From the NCBI RefSeq assembly GCF_004016515.1, contig NZ_SACT01000007.1, positions 186,001-250,000 on the forward strand: DNA of 64,000 bases, written 5' to 3'. Positions 8,816 to 19,525 of this stretch are shown piece after piece; the first letter of the stretch is position 1; each line of letters starts with the position of its first letter. The position numbers and the translations under genes are program-made. Below the pieces are notes generated by a model. It saw only the letters and a program-made list of their open reading frames with translations. It was not told where the DNA came from and did not search any database. Origin of the DNA: Rubrivivax albus (GTDB lineage Bacteria; Pseudomonadota; Gammaproteobacteria; Burkholderiales; Burkholderiaceae_C).

Positions 8816-10524
8816 CGGACGGCCCTCCGATGCACCAGCCGCGCCGCCCCGAAGGCCAGCAGCGGCAGCAGCGCCTGCAGCAGCGCAAAGGCGGCCGCGG
8901 TACGGCGGTCGCCTCCGCTGGCCAGCGTGACGGCCTCGGTGGTGACGGTGGGCAGGCGGCCCGCCCCCAGCATCTGCGTGGCCAGGAACTGCCCGGTACT
9001 GACCGCGAAGCCCACCGCAGCGGCGCCCGCGATCGGCGCGGCCAGCAGCGGCCGCTGCACCTGCCAGCGGAAGGCCCAGCGGCTGCGGCCCAGCGTGGCC
9101 GCGGTCTGCGCCAGGCGCGGGTCGAGGTCGCGCCAGGCCGGGCGCAACACGATGAAGACGTAGGGCAGGACCACCAGCACATGGGCCCACAGCACGCCGG
9201 CGGCGCGGGCGTCCAGCCGCAGGTGCAGCGCACCCTGGTACAGGCCGGTCATCAGCATCAGCGGCGGCAGCACCAGCGGCGCCAGCACCACCGGCGTGAC
9301 GCGTGCGTCCCAGCGCGCCGGCGTCGATTCCAGCCACGCGGCCACCAGCACCAGCGCGATGGTGGTGCTGCCCAGCGCCAGCGCCGCGGTGAAACCCACC
9401 GTGCCCAGCGACGCCGCCACCGCCTGCCAGCCCATCGGCGTGAACGCCGACGGCCAGGCGTCGGGGAATGGCCAGGGGCCGGCCACGCCCAGCAGCAGCA
9501 GCACCACGCCCACCGCGGCGTACAGTCCCGGCAGCGTCCACCACAGGCCACCGGTGACCACACGCCAGGCCGTGCGTCGGACCACGGGCGCCCGGCGGCC
9601 ACCGACGGCCGCGGACGTCCACGCGCGACGCAGCGCGGGCCACCCCATCGCCACCAGGGCCAGCAGCGCCGCCAGCAGCAGCGCCAGCGCCACCGCGCCG
9701 GCGGCGCCACGCGCATTGCGCAGCGGGTCGGCGTGCTGCAGGTCCTGCCACGCCAGCACCGCCGCGGTGGGCGGCGTGGTGGGGCCGACGATCAGCGCCA
9801 GGTCCACCACCGTCAGGCCGTAGGCCAGCACCGCCAGCAGTGGCCAGGCCAGCAGCGGCAGCAGCTGCGGCCAGCCGGCGCGCCACCACCAGGCGCGCGG
9901 CCCGTGGCCCAGCGTGCGCGCGATGCGCTGCTCCGCCGCCAGCCGCGCCGCCAGTTCCGGGCGCGCCAGCAGTGCGGCGACGCTCCAGAGCAGGAACGGC
10001 GTCTCCTTCAGCGCCAGCACCAGCGTGAGGCCGAACGCATGCGGGTCGTTCACCGTGGCCCAGGCCGGTGGTGCCGCCCAGCCGACCAGCGGCGCCAGCG
10101 CGCGCGCCAGGGCACCGGTGGGCGCGATCAGCCAGGCCAGGCCGATGGCGAAGGCCGCGTGCGGCACCGCCAGCAACGGCGCCAGGCTGGTTGACAGCCG
10201 GGCCCAGGCCGGGCTGCCGTGCAGCGCCGTCACCAGCACCATCGTCAGCGCCAGCGCCAGCAGCGTGGACACCCCGGCCGAGCCCAGCGACGACGCCAGC
10301 GCGGGCGCCCACTGCGGATCGGTCCACAGCGCCTGCCAGGCGGCGGCGGACGCCGCTTCGCGCAGCGCCAGCACCAGCGCGGCGGCCAGCGGCAGCACGA
10401 ACAGCCCCACCACGGCCGTGCGCGCCAGCCAGGCGCCCGGCGACGCAGCCCGGCGCCGCGCCCGGGGCGCCCCGTGCGTGCTGGCCGGGGCAGGCCCGAT
10501 CAGGCGCCGTAGCGCCGCAACCAT
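8812..10524 (-). CDS. ynjC: ABC transporter permease, fused double-unit, YnjC-like
   Basis: A 570-residue integral membrane protein with about twelve transmembrane segments arranged as two homologous halves. Each half ends in an EAA-loop-like region (for example ARTLGHGPRAWWWRAGWPQ in the first half and AATLGRSRWAFRWQVQRP in the second). This internal duplication is typical of ThiP/YnjC permeases, which work as one chain instead of a dimer. The ATG lies 25 nt inside the binding-protein gene. Gene order SBP-permease-ATPase-CDP-alcohol transferase matches ynjBCDF. Confidence 0.88.
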   Translation of the reverse strand: MVAALRRLIGPAPASTHGAPRARRRAASPGAWLARTAVVGLFVLPLAAALVLALREAASAAAWQALWTDPQWAPALASSLGSAGVSTLLALALTMVLVTALHGSPAWARLSTSLAPLLAVPHAAFAIGLAWLIAPTGALARALAPLVGWAAPPAWATVNDPHAFGLTLVLALKETPFLLWSVAALLARPELAARLAAEQRIARTLGHGPRAWWWRAGWPQLLPLLAWPLLAVLAYGLTVVDLALIVGPTTPPTAAVLAWQDLQHADPLRNARGAAGAVALALLLAALLALVAMGWPALRRAWTSAAVGGRRAPVVRRTAWRVVTGGLWWTLPGLYAAVGVVLLLLGVAGPWPFPDAWPSAFTPMGWQAVAASLGTVGFTAALALGSTTIALVLVAAWLESTPARWDARVTPVVLAPLVLPPLMLMTGLYQGALHLRLDARAAGVLWAHVLVVLPYVFIVLRPAWRDLDPRLAQTAATLGRSRWAFRWQVQRPLLAAPIAGAAAVGFAVSTGQFLATQMLGAGRLPTVTTEAVTLASGGDRRTAAAFALLQALLPLLAFGAARLVHRRAVR

Positions 10525-11687
10525 GCGGTCTCGAGCGGTTCGACCCAGCTGCCATGCGGCTCGGGGATCACCGGCGCCGGCTGCTGCACCTGGCCGGGCA
10601 TCGCGGCACCGGCGAACAGCGCACGCTCGGCCGCCGGCAGACGGTCCACCGCCAGCACGGTGGGGTCGCCCCAGACCGACAGGTCGGCCTTGCGCGCCTG
10701 CGCCAGCGGCGACAGCAGGAAGTTGGCCACCACCTGCGCGCCCGCCTGTGCAGGTGCGTTGAACGGGATGGCGACGAAGTGCGTGTTGCCGATGGTGCCG
10801 CCGTCGAGCTGGAAGGCCCGCACCGTGGCCGGGAAACGCTTCGCGGCGATGGCGTTGGCCGCGTGGTTGGGGTTGAAGCTCATGCCCATGGCCAGTTCAC
10901 CGTCGGCCAGCATCTGGTCGGCCGCGGCCGGGCTGGCCGGGAAGGCCTTGCCGCCGCGCCACAGCAGCGGGTGCAGGGCATCGAGGTGGCGCCACAGCGC
11001 CGGCGTCAGCGCGGCAAAGGCCTCGGGCGCGTGCGGCCGGGCCAGCGCACTGCGGTCGCCGTTCAGCGTGGCCATCGCCTGCTTCAGGAAGGTGGTGCCG
11101 ACGAACTGCGGCGGCTTGGGGTAGGTGAAGCGCCCCGGGTGGCGGCGCGCCCAGTCCAGCAGGCCGTCCAGCGTGGCCGGCGCCGGCAGCGGCGCACGCG
11201 CGGTGTCGACGAAGAAGCTCAGCTGCGCCATGCCCCAGGGCGCTTCCAGGCCCTCCACCGGCTCGGCGAAATCGATGCGCGTGGTGGGCTTGCCCTGCAC
11301 GTCCACCAGCGCAAAGTTCGGCAGCTGCTCGGCCCACGGCCCGTGCAGCAGGCCTTCTCGCTTCATGGTCAGGAAGTTCTCGCCGTTGATCCACACCAGG
11401 TCGGCCGAACCGCGCGCGCGGCCAGCGGCCCTTTCGGCGCGGATGCGGCGCACGAACTCGGCGGTGTCGGCCAGCTTGACGTGTTCCAGCACGACGCCGT
11501 GGCGCGCCTTCAACTCGGCGGCCACCCACTGCAGGTAGGCGTTGGTGCGTTCGCTGCCGCCCCAGGCGTTGAAGACCACGGTCTGGCCGCGGGCGGCGCC
11601 TTCGATGGCGGCCCAGCCGCCCTGGGCCCGCAGCGGCGCCGCCGCGGCCAGGGCAGCGGCCGCGCTCAGGAGATGTCGTCGTTGCAT
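10500..11687 (-). CDS. ynjB: ABC transporter substrate-binding protein, YnjB-like
   Basis: A 395-residue periplasmic binding protein. MQRRHLLSAAAALAAAAPLRAQ looks like a signal peptide with a short twin-basic N-terminus. The mature part has a type II binding fold: the first strand VVFNAWGGS, DLVWINGENFLTMKREGLL in the inter-lobe region, and a C-terminal lobe near GPWAEQLPNF to GSWVEPLETAW. The pattern (WGG...N, WINGENF, HGSW) resembles YnjB-type proteins more than ThiB. It is the first gene of a run of seven coupled minus-strand genes ending at 3646. It starts only 6 bp after the DoxX gene stop, so read-through from the bufferin operon is possible. Confidence 0.85.
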   Translation of the reverse strand: MQRRHLLSAAAALAAAAPLRAQGGWAAIEGAARGQTVVFNAWGGSERTNAYLQWVAAELKARHGVVLEHVKLADTAEFVRRIRAERAAGRARGSADLVWINGENFLTMKREGLLHGPWAEQLPNFALVDVQGKPTTRIDFAEPVEGLEAPWGMAQLSFFVDTARAPLPAPATLDGLLDWARRHPGRFTYPKPPQFVGTTFLKQAMATLNGDRSALARPHAPEAFAALTPALWRHLDALHPLLWRGGKAFPASPAAADQMLADGELAMGMSFNPNHAANAIAAKRFPATVRAFQLDGGTIGNTHFVAIPFNAPAQAGAQVVANFLLSPLAQARKADLSVWGDPTVLAVDRLPAAERALFAGAAMPGQVQQPAPVIPEPHGSWVEPLETAWLRRYGA

Positions 11688-11693
11688 GGCGAT

Positions 11694-12143
11694 CTACGAT
11701 AGCCGACGCGCGAGCCAGGCATCGAGCGACCAGCGGCCCGGCCCCCACAGCAGCAAGGCCAGCGCCAGGCTGCCCCAGAACTGGTGCTGCTGCAGCGCCG
11801 CCGGCGCGATCTCCGGCAGCGCCAGCACGGCCACGGCGTTGACCACGAACAGCCCTGCCGCCGCCAGCCGGCCGGCCAGGCCCAGCACCAGCAGCACCGG
11901 CAGCACCAGTTCGCCAGCGGTGCCGCTGAACGCCGCGAGCGTCGGCGACAGCAGCGGCACCTGGTACTCGTGTTCGAACAGCAGCAGGGTGCTCTCCCAG
12001 TCGCGCAGCTTGGTCAGGCCGGCGAGGAAGAACACCTGCGCCAGGTACACGCGGGCCGCCAGCTGGGCCCACGGTTGCAGGCGCTCCAGCTGGGCCACGG
12101 CCTGGCGCGCCAGGTGCCAGGTCGTCGTGATGGCGGTGCTCAT
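11694..12143 (-). CDS. DoxX family membrane protein
   Basis: A 149-residue protein with four predicted transmembrane helices in the DoxX/SURF4-like arrangement: an amphipathic N-terminus, RVYLAQVFFLAGLTKLRDW, a second helix around TAGELVLPVLLVLGL, then AAAGLFVVNAVAVLA and a last helix near SLALALLLWGPGRWSLD. The ATG at 12143 overlaps the stop of the DUF2063 gene (ATGA). DoxX proteins commonly close DUF2282-DUF692-DUF2063 operons and are thought to be redox-linked membrane partners; their exact role is unproven. Confidence 0.85.
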   Translation of the reverse strand: MSTAITTTWHLARQAVAQLERLQPWAQLAARVYLAQVFFLAGLTKLRDWESTLLLFEHEYQVPLLSPTLAAFSGTAGELVLPVLLVLGLAGRLAAAGLFVVNAVAVLALPEIAPAALQQHQFWGSLALALLLWGPGRWSLDAWLARRLS

Positions 12144-12895
12144 CGAATCTCCACATCGGACAGCCACTGCCGGCCCAGGGCCTGCAGCAGCCAGGTTTCA
12201 AAGTCCAGCGTCGGCGCGGCGTCCAGCGCATCGGCCAGCGAGCCGCCCGCCAGCACGGCGACCGTGAAGACGGCCTGGTCCGGCGTCAGCGCGGCGACCT
12301 GCCCCCGCCAGCCCTGGCGCCAGACGAAGGCGGGCTCGCCCTGCCCTGTCGCGATGGCCGCGCGCACGGGCGCGAAGCGGTCGGTCGCCGTGCTGCGGTG
12401 GGCCTGCCAGATCGTCGCCACTGGATGGTCGGAAAACAGCAGCGCGGCGCCGGGCGCCAGCTGCAGGTGCAGGCGGGCGGCATCGGCGTCGCCCAGCCGC
12501 GCCAGGCGGGCCGGGTCGATCACGGCGTCGGGCGCCATCTCGGCCCGGTGCACGGCCAAGTCCACCCGCGCCACGTCGGCCAGGAACGGTTCGTCGGCCA
12601 GCGCGGGGTCCTGCGCCAGCCACGCCGGCAGCCCGTCGCCCCACTGCGCCAGGTCGCCGCGCGTGGGCGGTGCGGCCTGCCACAGCCGCCGCGCCACCGC
12701 GGCAAAGGTCTCTTCGCCCAGCAGCTGCTGCACGGTGGGGCAGGCCGCGGCCAGCGCACGCTCGGCCGCCGCGGCCGCGTTGGCCCGGTAGGCCGCGAGC
12801 CCGCGGATCTCGAAGCCGCCGCCCTCACCCCCCGTCTGCCCCGCCAGCGCCGTCAGCAGGCGCTGCTGGCGTGCGGCTTCGCTGTTCACGTTCAT
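12140..12895 (-). CDS. bufC: DUF2063 RiPP maturation partner (HvfC/BufC-like)
   Basis: A 251-residue protein. The N-terminal part (about 1-95) is the DUF2063 DNA-binding-like/RiPP-recognition domain, with FEIRGLAAYRANAAAAAERALAAACPTVQQLLG and FAAVARRLWQAAPPTRGDLAQWG. The C-terminal half is a second domain rich in short strands. DUF2063 proteins form a complex with the DUF692 multinuclear non-heme iron enzyme and present the precursor peptide. Its ATG is fused to the DUF692 stop (ATGA, 12892-12895), consistent with stoichiometric synthesis. Cytoplasmic. Confidence 0.86.
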   Translation of the reverse strand: MNVNSEAARQQRLLTALAGQTGGEGGGFEIRGLAAYRANAAAAAERALAAACPTVQQLLGEETFAAVARRLWQAAPPTRGDLAQWGDGLPAWLAQDPALADEPFLADVARVDLAVHRAEMAPDAVIDPARLARLGDADAARLHLQLAPGAALLFSDHPVATIWQAHRSTATDRFAPVRAAIATGQGEPAFVWRQGWRGQVAALTPDQAVFTVAVLAGGSLADALDAAPTLDFETWLLQALGRQWLSDVEIR

Positions 12896-13749
12896 CGCAC
12901 GCACAGCCGGTCGGCCTCGGCCGCCTCGTGCAGCAGCACGTCCAGCGTCGGCAGGTCGGTGTCCCATTCCACCAGCGTCGGCCGCGGGCCGAAGCGCGCC
13001 ACGGCATGCGCGTAGACCGCCCACACCGGCGGCTTCACGCGGCTGCCGTGGTCGTCGATGACCAGGTCGGGCGTTTCGGCGTAGCCGGCCAGGTGGATCT
13101 CGCCCACCGGCGCATCAACGCCGAGCGCGTCGATCCATGCACACGGTGCGGCCACCGGGTCCTGCCCGGCGTTGAGCGCGTTGACGACGAGGTTGTTCAC
13201 GTCCAGCAGCAGCCAGCAGCCGCTGCGCCGGGCCAGTTCGGCGAAGAACCGCGGCTCGGGCATGGCCTCGGGCGCGTCGTCGAAACGCAGGTAGGCCGAC
13301 AGGTTCTCCACGCCCAGCGGGCGCTTCAACCTGTCCTGCACGCGCTGCACGTTGGCCACCAGGAGATCCAGCGACGCGGGCGTGAAGGCGATGGGCAGCA
13401 GATCGTTGGCGTGGTGGCCGAGACCACGGGCAAAACTGGCGTGGTCGCTCACGCGCAGCGGGTCGATGCGCTCGACCAGCCGCGCCAGGCGGTCCAGGTG
13501 CCACGGGTCCAGCCCGGCGGCCGAGCCCAGCGCCAGACCCACGCCGTGCAGGCTGACGTCCACCTGCTCGCGCACGTCGTTCAGCACCTGCAGCGCGGCC
13601 CCGCCGTCGCCGAAGAAGTTCTCCGAATGCACCTCCACGAACGGCAGGACCGGGCGCTGCGCCATGAAGGCCGCGTAGTGCGGCTGGCGCAGACCGATGC
13701 CGGTGACAGCGGGCACGGTGAATCCCTCGGGGACGGCGGGCCGGGTCAT
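12892..13749 (-). CDS. bufB: DUF692 multinuclear non-heme iron-dependent oxidative enzyme (MNIO; HvfB/BufB-like)
   Basis: A 285-residue TIM-barrel protein of the MNIO family. Metal-ligand segments can be seen: VEVHSENFFG near residue 40, VSLHGVGLALGS near 68, VSDHASF near 100, GVENLSAYL near 145, LLLDVNNLVVN near 180, IHLAGY near 218 and the C-terminal LVEWDTDLP. Together they supply the His/Asp/Glu set that binds two or three irons. These enzymes modify Cys residues of a co-encoded precursor (thiooxazole or oxazolone/thioamide chemistry in studied members). It begins exactly at the last base of the precursor stop (TGATG), so it is coupled to bufA translation. Confidence 0.92.
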   Translation of the reverse strand: MTRPAVPEGFTVPAVTGIGLRQPHYAAFMAQRPVLPFVEVHSENFFGDGGAALQVLNDVREQVDVSLHGVGLALGSAAGLDPWHLDRLARLVERIDPLRVSDHASFARGLGHHANDLLPIAFTPASLDLLVANVQRVQDRLKRPLGVENLSAYLRFDDAPEAMPEPRFFAELARRSGCWLLLDVNNLVVNALNAGQDPVAAPCAWIDALGVDAPVGEIHLAGYAETPDLVIDDHGSRVKPPVWAVYAHAVARFGPRPTLVEWDTDLPTLDVLLHEAAEADRLCVR

Positions 13750-14027
13750 CACTTCTTCATCATGGCCGACTTCTTGGCCTCGTCGGCGGTCATGCCCTTC
13801 ATGTCCTTGCAGGTGCCCTTGGCCACGTACTTCCACTCGCCCGGATCCATGTCCACCTTGCTCTGGCCGGCACAGGAATGGGTGCCCGACAGGTTGGCGC
13901 AGTCGTTCTGGCCCGCCTTGGCGATGCCGTAGCACTTCTCCTTGGCCTGGGCCGCCGCGGGGCCGGCCAGGCCCAGGGCCATGGCGGTGGCGAGGGCGGA
14001 CGTGAGGACGATGCGACGCTGGTTCAT
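13749..14027 (-). CDS. bufA: DUF2282 bufferin-type precursor peptide (BufA-like)
   Basis: A 92-residue exported precursor. MNQRRIVLTSALATAMALGLAGPAAAQA is a long signal peptide, cleaved near residue 27. The core has four Cys at 32, 43, 52 and 73 in the contexts KCYGIA, NDCAN, HSCAGQS and GTCKDM, the usual DUF2282 pattern. The C-terminus is Lys/Met-rich (MTADEAKKSAMMKK). DUF2282 peptides are modified on Cys by DUF692 enzymes and, in studied bacteria, exported to bind copper. A strong AAGGAG Shine-Dalgarno lies 6 nt before the ATG, as expected for the most abundant product of the operon. Confidence 0.9.
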   Translation of the reverse strand: MNQRRIVLTSALATAMALGLAGPAAAQAKEKCYGIAKAGQNDCANLSGTHSCAGQSKVDMDPGEWKYVAKGTCKDMKGMTADEAKKSAMMKK

Positions 14028-14081
14028 GCGAAAGCTCCTTGAGGGGATGACGCCGCACGACGTGTGCGACGTTCGGAGCCT

Positions 14082-14110
14082 GCGTCGCGGCCGGCGGCCG
14101 CGAACTTACA
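14082..14110 (-). promoter_or_regulatory. candidate ECF-type promoter of the bufferin operon
   Basis: On the minus strand TGTAAG (14110-14105) is followed, after 17 bp, by CGACGC (14087-14082), about 55 bp before the bufA ATG. The layout resembles the TGTAAC/CG(A)-type promoters of extracytoplasmic-function sigma factors that often control such operons. It overlaps a perfect inverted repeat (14086-14102). This is pattern matching only. Confidence 0.25.
14086..14102. repeat. 17-bp perfect inverted repeat between pcp and bufA
   Basis: Arms CGCGGCCG and CGGCCGCG around a single central base, 17 bp past the pcp stop and 59 bp before bufA. It could be a factor-independent stem ending the oplAH-pcp transcript (no T-run follows) or a regulator site. 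Given the local GC content a chance palindrome is possible. Confidence 0.35.
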
Positions 14111-14118
14111 GCGGCGCT

Positions 14119-14718
14119 TCAGTCGATGCGGCCGGCGGTGCCGCCCAGATCGGTGTCGTGCGCCAGCGCCGCTGCCAGCGCCACGCGGACGCCGGCGGCG
14201 ATGGTGTGGGCGTCGAGGTCGCCACCCACGTGCAGGAAGCCGGCGCGCGGCACCGGCAGCGCCATCGCGGCATGGAAGACCTGGTTGCACACGTAGGTGC
14301 CGGCGCTGTACGACACGTCGGCGTCGAAGCCCTCGGCCCGCAGCGCCGCGGCCATGGCCTTGACCGGCAGCGTGGTGAAGGCCGCCGGTGGGCCGGCCGG
14401 GTCCACCGGCGCGTCCACCGGCTGGGCACCGGCGTTGTCGGCGATGCGCGCGTCGATCAGGTTGATGGCCACGCGTTCGAGGTGGAAGCCACGGCGCGAC
14501 GCCGCCAGCCCCAGGCACAGCAGCAGCACGGGCCGGTGCGCGTCCACCAGCGCACGCAGGCGCAGCGGGGCCTCGGCAAAGACACAGGGCAGCACGGCGC
14601 CGCGCACGACGTGGCCGGCCATCACGTGGCCGTGCAACAGCCGCGCCGCGTCGCCACTGGGGTTGGTGGCGTCGCCGCCGAAGGGCTCGAAGCCGGTGAC
14701 CAGCAGGGTGGCGCTCAC
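14119..14718 (-). CDS. pcp: Pyroglutamyl-peptidase I
   Basis: A 199-residue cytoplasmic cysteine peptidase (family C15) that removes N-terminal pyroglutamate from peptides. The N-terminal VTGFEPFGG is diagnostic. The catalytic triad is complete: Glu81 in LERVAINLIDARI, Cys144 in SAGTYVCNQVFH and His163 in GFLHVG. The start is a GTG, 7 bp after the DUF4399 gene stop. It follows oplAH and a DUF4399 gene on the same strand, so its product pyroglutamate meets a 5-oxoprolinase made from the same transcript. Confidence 0.93.
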   Translation of the reverse strand: MSATLLVTGFEPFGGDATNPSGDAARLLHGHVMAGHVVRGAVLPCVFAEAPLRLRALVDAHRPVLLLCLGLAASRRGFHLERVAINLIDARIADNAGAQPVDAPVDPAGPPAAFTTLPVKAMAAALRAEGFDADVSYSAGTYVCNQVFHAAMALPVPRAGFLHVGGDLDAHTIAAGVRVALAAALAHDTDLGGTAGRID

Positions 14719-14725
14719 GGCAGGC

Positions 14726-15628
14726 TCACAGCACGTTCTGGCCGGCCACCACCAGCGTCGCCTCGTAGGCCGGCAGCAGCTCGGTGCCCTTGGTGTCCAC
14801 GAAACGCAGCGTCAGCGCATAGCGGCCGTCGGGCAGGTCGAGGTTGAGCTGCGTGGCGCCGTTGTCCAGCACGTGGCGGCGTGCGGCGCGGCCTTCCTGC
14901 CGCAGTTCGAGCACGAAGTGGCCGGTGCGCTCGGCCGTCTGGCCAGCGGCGCAGACGCCGAAACCGTCGACACCGAAGCGCAGGTTGAAGGGGCTGGGCA
15001 CCGGCTCGCCGTCGCGCAGGTTGAGCACGGTGACGTACTCACCGGGCGGGCGCGGGCGCACCAGCTCGTCGGCCAACCACGCGGCGCAGGACTCGCGGAA
15101 GTTGCTGCGCGTGATGGGCAGCGGCTGCGCCGTGCGCGGGCCGGTGACCTCCACCTCCACCTCGGGGCTGAAGACGAAGTACGGCCGGTGCTCGTGGTCG
15201 GCGAACAGCAGGCGCAGGCGGTGGCGGCCGGGCGGCAGGTCCAGCGCAACGCCGGTCTGGCCCTTGCCGAAGTGCTTGTGGGTGTCGCTGAAGGGGATGC
15301 CGGCGCGGATGTCGGTGGGCAGCGGGGTGTTGATCAGGATATGGTGGTGGCCGGCGCCTTCCAGCGGCTTGCCGGCAGGCACCACACCCATGCCGCGGAT
15401 GGCGAAGTCGACCTGGAACGGGCTGCGCACGCGCTGGCGCCGGACCAGGTTGGAGAAATCCACACCCGTCGGCTCGCGGAAGTTCACACGGGTGCGCTCG
15501 CGGGTGCTGGCGAGCCAGCACTCGCGCTGCAGCGGGTCGGTGGGCAGGGGTGCGGACTGGACATCCACCACCAGCACGGTCATCGCCACACCCAGCGCCA
15601 CCCACGGGCGCCCCACGTCCAGCCGCAT
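14726..15628 (-). CDS. Exported protein with two DUF4399-like domains
   Basis: A 300-residue protein whose hydrophobic N-terminus (residues about 10-27, VALGVAMTVLVVDVQSAP) looks like a signal peptide. The first DUF4399-type module (about 65-155) has GAGHHHILINTPLPTD, a HFGKGQTG turn and LDLPPGRHRLRLLFADHEHRPY. A second, weaker copy (about 200-300) repeats the pattern in GHFVLELRQ and LNLDLPDGRYALTLRFVD. DUF4399 proteins are predicted periplasmic beta-sandwich proteins of unknown function. Lying between oplAH and pcp, it is an odd member of a peptide-degrading operon; it may bind a ligand or be co-transcribed by accident. Confidence 0.75.
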   Translation of the reverse strand: MRLDVGRPWVALGVAMTVLVVDVQSAPLPTDPLQRECWLASTRERTRVNFREPTGVDFSNLVRRQRVRSPFQVDFAIRGMGVVPAGKPLEGAGHHHILINTPLPTDIRAGIPFSDTHKHFGKGQTGVALDLPPGRHRLRLLFADHEHRPYFVFSPEVEVEVTGPRTAQPLPITRSNFRESCAAWLADELVRPRPPGEYVTVLNLRDGEPVPSPFNLRFGVDGFGVCAAGQTAERTGHFVLELRQEGRAARRHVLDNGATQLNLDLPDGRYALTLRFVDTKGTELLPAYEATLVVAGQNVL

Positions 15629-15655
15629 GTCCAGGTTCCTCCCCTGCCCGCGAGT

Positions 15656-19309
<3,654 letters not shown>

Positions 19310-19525
19310 CGGGCGGGGTCCTCGCAAGCGTGTGGGTGTGCGCCGGGCACGACGGGCCCGTCAGGGGCCGGCGTGGCGCGAAACGTCGCATTCTGTCGGA
19401 GGACCGGTGGCTTGCCCTGCTGGCTGCCCCCGATCTTGGTGCACGCCAGCGCCGGTGCTACCCTGCCTGCAACCCGGCGGCCGGCGCGCACCGCACCGGC
19501 CACGCCGAAGAACCAGGAGAACCCC
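19310..19525. promoter_or_regulatory. divergent intergenic region, oplAH and NAD-glutamate dehydrogenase
   Basis: The 216 bp between the two start codons must hold both promoters. For the plus-strand gene a weak pair TTGGTG (19436-19441) and TACCCT (19459-19464), 17 bp apart, is the best candidate, and a good ribosome site AGGAGA sits at 19515-19520, 5 bp before the GTG. No convincing minus-strand pair or operator palindrome was found. Confidence 0.35.
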
